Origin: CBFHND01 sp965657085
GTDB lineage: Bacteria > Pseudomonadota > Alphaproteobacteria > Rhodobacterales > Rhodobacteraceae
Assembly: GCA_965657085.1 (NCBI GenBank)
Contig: CBFHND010000003.1
Span: forward strand, 124,001 to 188,000
Reading direction: 5' to 3'
DNA length: 64,000 nt
Made by a program: the position numbers and the translations under genes. Shown one piece after another: positions 60,413 through 64,000 of this stretch; position 1 is the stretch's first letter; every line of letters starts with the position of its first letter. Under the pieces are notes generated by a model. The model was not told where the DNA came from. It was given only the letters and a program-made list of their open reading frames with translations, and did no database searches.

Positions 60413-61135
60413 ATGTCCCGAGTAGCCCTCGTCACCGGAGGATCCCGCGGGATCGGTGCGGCCATTTCCCAAGCCCTGAAAGACGCCGGTTACAGCGTTG
60501 CCGCAACATATGCGGGCAATGACGAAGCCGCGGCCAAGTTCACCGACGAAACCGGCATCAAGACCTACAAATGGAACGTCGCGGATTACGACGAATCGAC
60601 TGCCGGCATCGCACAGGTCGAGGCCGATCTTGGCCCCATCGACGTGGTTGTGGCCAACGCGGGCATCACCCGCGACGCGCCGTTCCACAAGATGACGCCG
60701 GAACAGTGGCATCAGGTCGTCGACACCAACCTCACAGGTGTGTTCAACACCGTGCACCCTGTCTGGCCCGGCATGCGCGAACGCAAGTTCGGCCGCGTCA
60801 TCGTCATCAGCTCGATCAACGGCCAGAAGGGCCAGTTCGCCCAAGTGAACTATGCCGCGACCAAGGCGGGCGATCTGGGCATCGTCAAATCGCTGGCACA
60901 GGAAGGCGCGCGCGCAGGCATCACCGCCAACGCGATCTGCCCCGGCTACATCGGCACCGATATGGTCATGGCCGTGCCGGAGAAGGTGCGCGAATCGATC
61001 ATCGCACAGATCCCCGCAGGCCGTCTGGGCGAGCCTGAGGAAATCGCGCGTTGCGTGGTGTTCCTTGCCTCCGACGACAGCGGCTTCATCAACGGCTCGA
61101 CCATTTCGGCCAACGGTGCGCAATTCTTCGTCTGA
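60413..61135 (+). CDS. phaB: Acetoacetyl-CoA reductase
   Basis: A 240-residue short-chain dehydrogenase that reduces acetoacetyl-CoA to (R)-3-hydroxybutyryl-CoA with NADPH. It starts SRVALVTGGSRGIGAAIS with the Rossmann GGSRGIG, continues with the VVVANAGITRDAPFHKMT strand, and has catalytic SSIN and YAATKAG (Tyr and Lys about 150-154). ATG 60413 follows TTGGAGGAG. It works with phaA upstream. A terminator follows at 61160. Confidence 0.96.
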   Translation: MSRVALVTGGSRGIGAAISQALKDAGYSVAATYAGNDEAAAKFTDETGIKTYKWNVADYDESTAGIAQVEADLGPIDVVVANAGITRDAPFHKMTPEQWHQVVDTNLTGVFNTVHPVWPGMRERKFGRVIVISSINGQKGQFAQVNYAATKAGDLGIVKSLAQEGARAGITANAICPGYIGTDMVMAVPEKVRESIIAQIPAGRLGEPEEIARCVVFLASDDSGFINGSTISANGAQFFV

Positions 61136-61159
61136 TCTTCTGCAGACGCATCAAAAAAA

Positions 61160-61188
61160 GGGCCGGTCACTGCGACCGGCCCTTTTCC
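61160..61188 (+). terminator. Rho-independent terminator of phaB
   Basis: GGGCCGGTC (61160-61168), loop ACTGC, GACCGGCCC (61174-61182), then TTTT. Nine perfect pairs, 25 bases past the stop. Confidence 0.9.
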
Positions 61189-61219
61189 GTTGATCCCGTA
61201 AGTGCGGTGTGCACGCCGC

Positions 61220-61339
61220 TCAGCGGGAAGCCTTGCCACCAAAGAGCCAGCCCCACGCATCGCGCATCATTTGCGCGCGCTCTTCATGGGCTGCTGTCAT
61301 TGCATTGCGGGCGGCGGGGTTTGTTGTCGCTTCGATCAT
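61220..61339 (-). CDS. Small 39-residue protein
   Basis: Not long enough for most gene finders. ATG 61339, preceded by GAGGAT at eight bases, opens a frame to TGA 61222-61220. The product reads MIEATTNPAARNAMTAAHEE then RAQMMRDAWGWLFGGKASR. The NPAARNAM-x3-HEERA pattern and a Trp-rich end resemble short conserved proteins of Rhodobacterales that I cannot name. It sits between the phaB terminator and the LysR gene, convergent with phaB. The Trp-Leu-Phe end might be a membrane-touching helix. Confidence 0.65.
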   Translation of the reverse strand: MIEATTNPAARNAMTAAHEERAQMMRDAWGWLFGGKASR

Positions 61340-61449
61340 ATCGGCATCCTCTGGATCAGTGTTTTTGAATTGATATGAATATGGCCCCTTAATCGGCCTG
61401 CGACAAACGAGACTTTCAATAGGCTCAGTTAAGCTGTATTAAACTGAAC

Positions 61450-62397
61450 ATGTCCGATCGCCTGCCCCCTCTGACCGCATTGCGCGCCTTTGACGCGGCG
61501 GCACGCCATATGTCCTTTGCCAAGGCCGCAGAGGAATTGCACGTCACGCCGGCCGCCCTCAGCTATCAGATCAAATCCCTTGAGGATCACTTGGGCGCGC
61601 CGCTCTTTCGGCGTCTCAACCGTGCGGTCGAGCTGACGGAATATGGCGCGGCCCTTGCCCCCGGCACCCACGACGGCTTCCAGACGCTGGCCGCCGCTTG
61701 GCGCGCGGCACAGCGGCTGCAGGACACTCAGACCCTGACCGTGACGGCAGGCCCCGCCTTCACGGCCAAGTGGCTGGCCCCGCGCCTGTACGAATTCGCG
61801 CAAGCACACCCGGAGATCGAATTGCGGTTCTCGGCCTCGCTGCGGATGATGGATTTTGCACGCGACGCAGTCGATGTGGCGATCCGTTTTGGCTATGGCC
61901 CCGATCCGGGTCTTTATGCCCTGCCGCTGGCCGAAGAATGGGTGTGCCCGGTCATGACCCCCGAATTGGCCGCGCAATACCCCACCCCAGAAAGCCTGAA
62001 AAACGCCACGTTGATCTTTGATTCCAGCATCGATTTCCTTGATCCTCCCTGCGACTGGGCGGCATGGTTTCGCACCGTTGGTGTCGATTACGCCCCCGAC
62101 CACGGCCCCCGCTTCAGCCAGGCGGATCACGCCGTGGACGCGGCCCTTGCAGGCGTCGGCGTGGCCCTTGGCCGCCGCGCGCTTGTGGTCAAGGATCTGG
62201 ATGACGGGCGGCTGGTGGCACCTTTCCCCACGGCCTTGGGCACACGCGCGCGGTTCCGGTTCCTGTGTCCCGAAGGCACCGAAAACCGCCCGCAAGTGGT
62301 GGCCTTTCGCGATTGGGTCGTGCAAGAGATCGCCAAAACCGCCCACGTGACAGACGCCATGACCATCATCCCCGCCACGGACATCCCCGCCCCATGA
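61450..62397 (+). CDS. LysR family transcriptional regulator (GcvA-like)
   Basis: A 315-residue regulator. The HTH is LRAFDAAARHMSFAKAAEEL then HVTPAALSYQIKSLEDHLGA (about 10-49), of the GcvA group. The effector domain begins LTVTAGPAFTAKWLAPRLYE (about 97-116) and has the typical two-lobed pattern. It is coupled to the EamA transporter downstream (ATGA overlap), so that transporter may be its target. The effector is unknown. Confidence 0.92.
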   Translation: MSDRLPPLTALRAFDAAARHMSFAKAAEELHVTPAALSYQIKSLEDHLGAPLFRRLNRAVELTEYGAALAPGTHDGFQTLAAAWRAAQRLQDTQTLTVTAGPAFTAKWLAPRLYEFAQAHPEIELRFSASLRMMDFARDAVDVAIRFGYGPDPGLYALPLAEEWVCPVMTPELAAQYPTPESLKNATLIFDSSIDFLDPPCDWAAWFRTVGVDYAPDHGPRFSQADHAVDAALAGVGVALGRRALVVKDLDDGRLVAPFPTALGTRARFRFLCPEGTENRPQVVAFRDWVVQEIAKTAHVTDAMTIIPATDIPAP

Positions 62398-63263
62398 CAC
62401 GCAAGACGGCCACCGGCATCGGCTTTATCGCGGTGTTGCTTTGGGCGCTGCTGGCACTGTTTACCGTGGGTGCCGCCCCGGTGCCGCCCTTGCAGCTGAA
62501 CGCGGTATGTTTTGGCATCGGCGGTATGCTGGGCCTGATCTGGTGTGCACGAAACGGCGGATTGGGCCGATTGCACACGGTGCCATGGTACGTCTACGCC
62601 TTTGGAACATTTGGGCTTTTCGGATATCACGCGCTGTATTTCTCGGCCCTGCGCCTGGCCCCTGCGGCCGAAGCGGGGCTGATCGCCTATCTCTGGCCGC
62701 TGCTGATCGTTCTGTTTTCCGGCCTCCTGCCCGGTGAATCCCTGCGTGCGGGCCATGTGATCGGTGCGGTGATCGGCTTCATGGGCGCGGCGCTGATCGT
62801 TTCGGGGGGCAGTGCCGGGTTTCAGGCTGCTTTTCTGCCCGGCTACCTGTTGGCCGTGGCCTGCGCACTGACATGGTCAGGCTATTCGGTGATGTCGCGC
62901 CGGTTCGGCGCAGTGCCGACGGACAGTGTCGCGGTGTTCTGTCTGGCCAGCGCAGCCTTGTCCGTGCCATTGCACCTGATGTTCGAAGAAACGGCTTGGC
63001 CAACCACACCCACCAGTTGGGCCAGCATGTTCCTTTTGGGCCTCGGACCGGTGGGGCTGGCCTTTTACGTGTGGGACATCGGCGTCAAGCAGGGTGATAT
63101 CCAGATGCTGGGCACCGCCTCATATGCGGCGCCCCTGCTGTCGACGCTGGTTCTGGTTGTGGCTGGCGTGGCCGCGCCCAGCTGGATGCTGGCGGTTGCG
63201 GCAACACTGATCACAAGCGGCGCACTGATTGCCGCACGCGCCAGCCTGCGCAGTCCTGCTTAG
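62394..63263 (+). CDS. EamA-type (DMT superfamily) transporter
   Basis: From ATG 62394, overlapping the LysR stop, the protein has 289 residues and ten membrane helices in two EamA repeats. The first starts GIGFIAVLLWALLALFTVGA and AAEAGLIAYLWPLLIVLFSG (about 90-109) is a typical EamA core. It may export aromatic or other amino acids, as some of its relatives do. Its last four bases overlap the YdcH-like gene on the other strand. Confidence 0.9.
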   Translation: MTRKTATGIGFIAVLLWALLALFTVGAAPVPPLQLNAVCFGIGGMLGLIWCARNGGLGRLHTVPWYVYAFGTFGLFGYHALYFSALRLAPAAEAGLIAYLWPLLIVLFSGLLPGESLRAGHVIGAVIGFMGAALIVSGGSAGFQAAFLPGYLLAVACALTWSGYSVMSRRFGAVPTDSVAVFCLASAALSVPLHLMFEETAWPTTPTSWASMFLLGLGPVGLAFYVWDIGVKQGDIQMLGTASYAAPLLSTLVLVVAGVAAPSWMLAVAATLITSGALIAARASLRSPA

Positions 63264-63424
63264 CCGGACAGGCGCGTGATTTCTTCTTTAAGTCGGAGTT
63301 TTTGTTTCTTCAACGCCGCCACTTCGAGGGCGTCAGAGCCGGGAGCGCGTTGCGCTTGTTCGACGGCCATGCTCAGGTTTTGATGCTTTTTCTTCAGTTC
63401 TTCGAGATGTGCGCTCAGGCTCAT
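63260..63424 (-). CDS. YdcH/DUF465 family small protein
   Basis: A 54-residue protein, MSLSAHLEELKKKHQNLSMA to the end LKKQKLRLKEEITRLSG. The helical hairpin with L-K-K-x-K-L-R-L-K-E-E is the YdcH/DUF465 pattern. Its start, ATG 63424, has AGGAGGAATGA just upstream. It overlaps the EamA stop by four bases (convergent). Function is unknown; a relative lies at 15441. Confidence 0.85.
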   Translation of the reverse strand: MSLSAHLEELKKKHQNLSMAVEQAQRAPGSDALEVAALKKQKLRLKEEITRLSG

Positions 63425-63524
63425 TCATTCCTCCTAAAGTTTATGTGCCAGTCCAACAGACCACGGAAAACATGTTCTGTCACGCCGCAGTCGCATTATA
63501 GGACATAAGCATTTTAACGAACGG

Positions 63525-64000
63525 TTAAAGACTGAGCGCCGCCCCTTCCCGCAGAACTGCCGCGATTTCAGGGGCATAGCTTTCGCGGTCTCCTGAATGG
63601 GCTTCGCCGCAGTGCAATATCTTTGGAAAATGCAGGCGAAATTCCGCACGTCCCCCTTTGCGGGCCCGCACGATCACCAACTCCGGCGCACGTCCCGCGC
63701 GCGCCGAAAGCGGAAACGCCTCGATGCTGCCCAGTACCGGCGAAAGCCCGGCCAAAAGGTCTGGCAAGCGGCTCATGCGGTGAATGAAATGCGCATATCC
63801 ATGATGGCGCAACCGCTTGGCCGCCACTGCCGTCCACAAGGCAAGGGGCGTGTCTTCGCCCAACGCGCCTTCACGCGCAGGGTCGGCCGCGCTCAGCCCG
63901 GTCTGCCGGTCAAAATAGGGCGGGTTGGCCAACACGTGATCGAACTGCCGATCCTTCAGGTCTGCAGGCAAGGCCGCCAGATCGGCACAATGCGCCTCGA
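63525..64000 (-). CDS. tRNA1(Val) adenine-N6 methyltransferase-like (TrmN6 family), 5' part beyond the window
   Basis: The frame is open to the right edge, so the N-terminus is missing. The visible residues are about 158. EAHCADLAALPADL continues into DRQFDHVLANPPYFDRQTGL, where NPPYF is the adenine-N6 methyltransferase motif IV. The C-terminal third (VIVRARKGGRAEFRLHFPKI) is typical of the family. It modifies adenine in RNA, probably tRNA. The SAM-binding loop should be beyond position 64000. Confidence 0.82.
   Translation of the reverse strand, partial: EAHCADLAALPADLKDRQFDHVLANPPYFDRQTGLSAADPAREGALGEDTPLALWTAVAAKRLRHHGYAHFIHRMSRLPDLLAGLSPVLGSIEAFPLSARAGRAPELVIVRARKGGRAEFRLHFPKILHCGEAHSGDRESYAPEIAAVLREGAALSL

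Overview
The window is a 64 kb stretch of alphaproteobacterial chromosome, almost certainly from the Rhodobacterales (Roseobacter group). The DNA is GC-rich with dense, mostly short-gapped genes. Several features fit that order: the lgt / MidA-type methyltransferase / pgeF start, a Hint-domain protein, a sat-cysC fusion, the F1-only ATP synthase cluster atpHAGDC, an hsp20-DUF1150 pair, purEK, the phaA-phaB pair and several very small conserved-looking proteins. I saw no rRNA, tRNA, CRISPR array, insertion sequence or prophage.

Layout. 1-2.3 kb: end of lgt, methyltransferase, pgeF, a 51-aa protein. 2.5-11 kb: a degenerate Hint protein, an Lrp/AsnC regulator, a DUF6544-like protein, trxB, a membrane adenylate cyclase that also carries a ferredoxin domain, a cytochrome P450 and sat-cysC. 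11-15.3 kb: a Tat-exported metallo-beta-lactamase-fold protein, then a five-gene minus-strand operon (hsp20, DUF1150, secreted HExxH protein, PhzF-like, GT10-like). 15.4-21.2 kb: a YdcH-like protein, purEK, an orphan phnM with an overlapping lipase-like gene, Nudix, EamA and GNAT genes. 21.2-25.3 kb: groESL with a CIRCE operator, a TraB/GumN protein and a DUF2161 nuclease-like protein. 25.3-33.8 kb: Mn pyrophosphatase, crotonase, HAD and MaoC proteins, ribF-ycgN-like-ltaE, two minus-strand enzymes and prs. 33.9-39.3 kb: an H-type lectin protein and atpHAGDC. 39.6-47 kb: class II aldolase, a membrane-anchored calcium-repeat protein, a methyltransferase, gloB, clpA and an M23 peptidase. 47-55.6 kb: a TolQ/MotA-like plus OmpA/MotB-like pair with a huge coiled coil, ChaC, DUF2125, hisC-tyrA-extensin and rpsD. 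55.6-57.3 kb: a small accessory-looking patch with a YafY-type regulator and a divergent 143-aa gene. 57.3-64 kb: tag, an EAL protein, phaAB, a 39-aa gene, LysR plus EamA, a second YdcH-like gene and a truncated methyltransferase.

Most of the window is housekeeping: energy (F1), nucleotides (purEK, prs), protein quality (groESL, clpA, hsp20), sulfate assimilation, aromatic amino acid/histidine steps and polyhydroxybutyrate precursors. No complete undescribed multi-gene system stands out. The most interesting items are a three-copy intergenic element with a fixed 12+7 base signature and 3' hairpins, a large inverted repeat between atpD and atpC, the cyclase-ferredoxin-membrane fusion, the MotA/MotB-like pair with a several-hundred-residue coiled coil, and small unlisted genes such as the 39-aa protein at 61.2 kb. 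Starts were chosen by Shine-Dalgarno-like sequences, overlap with the previous gene and family length. All functional calls rest on motif recognition without database searches.
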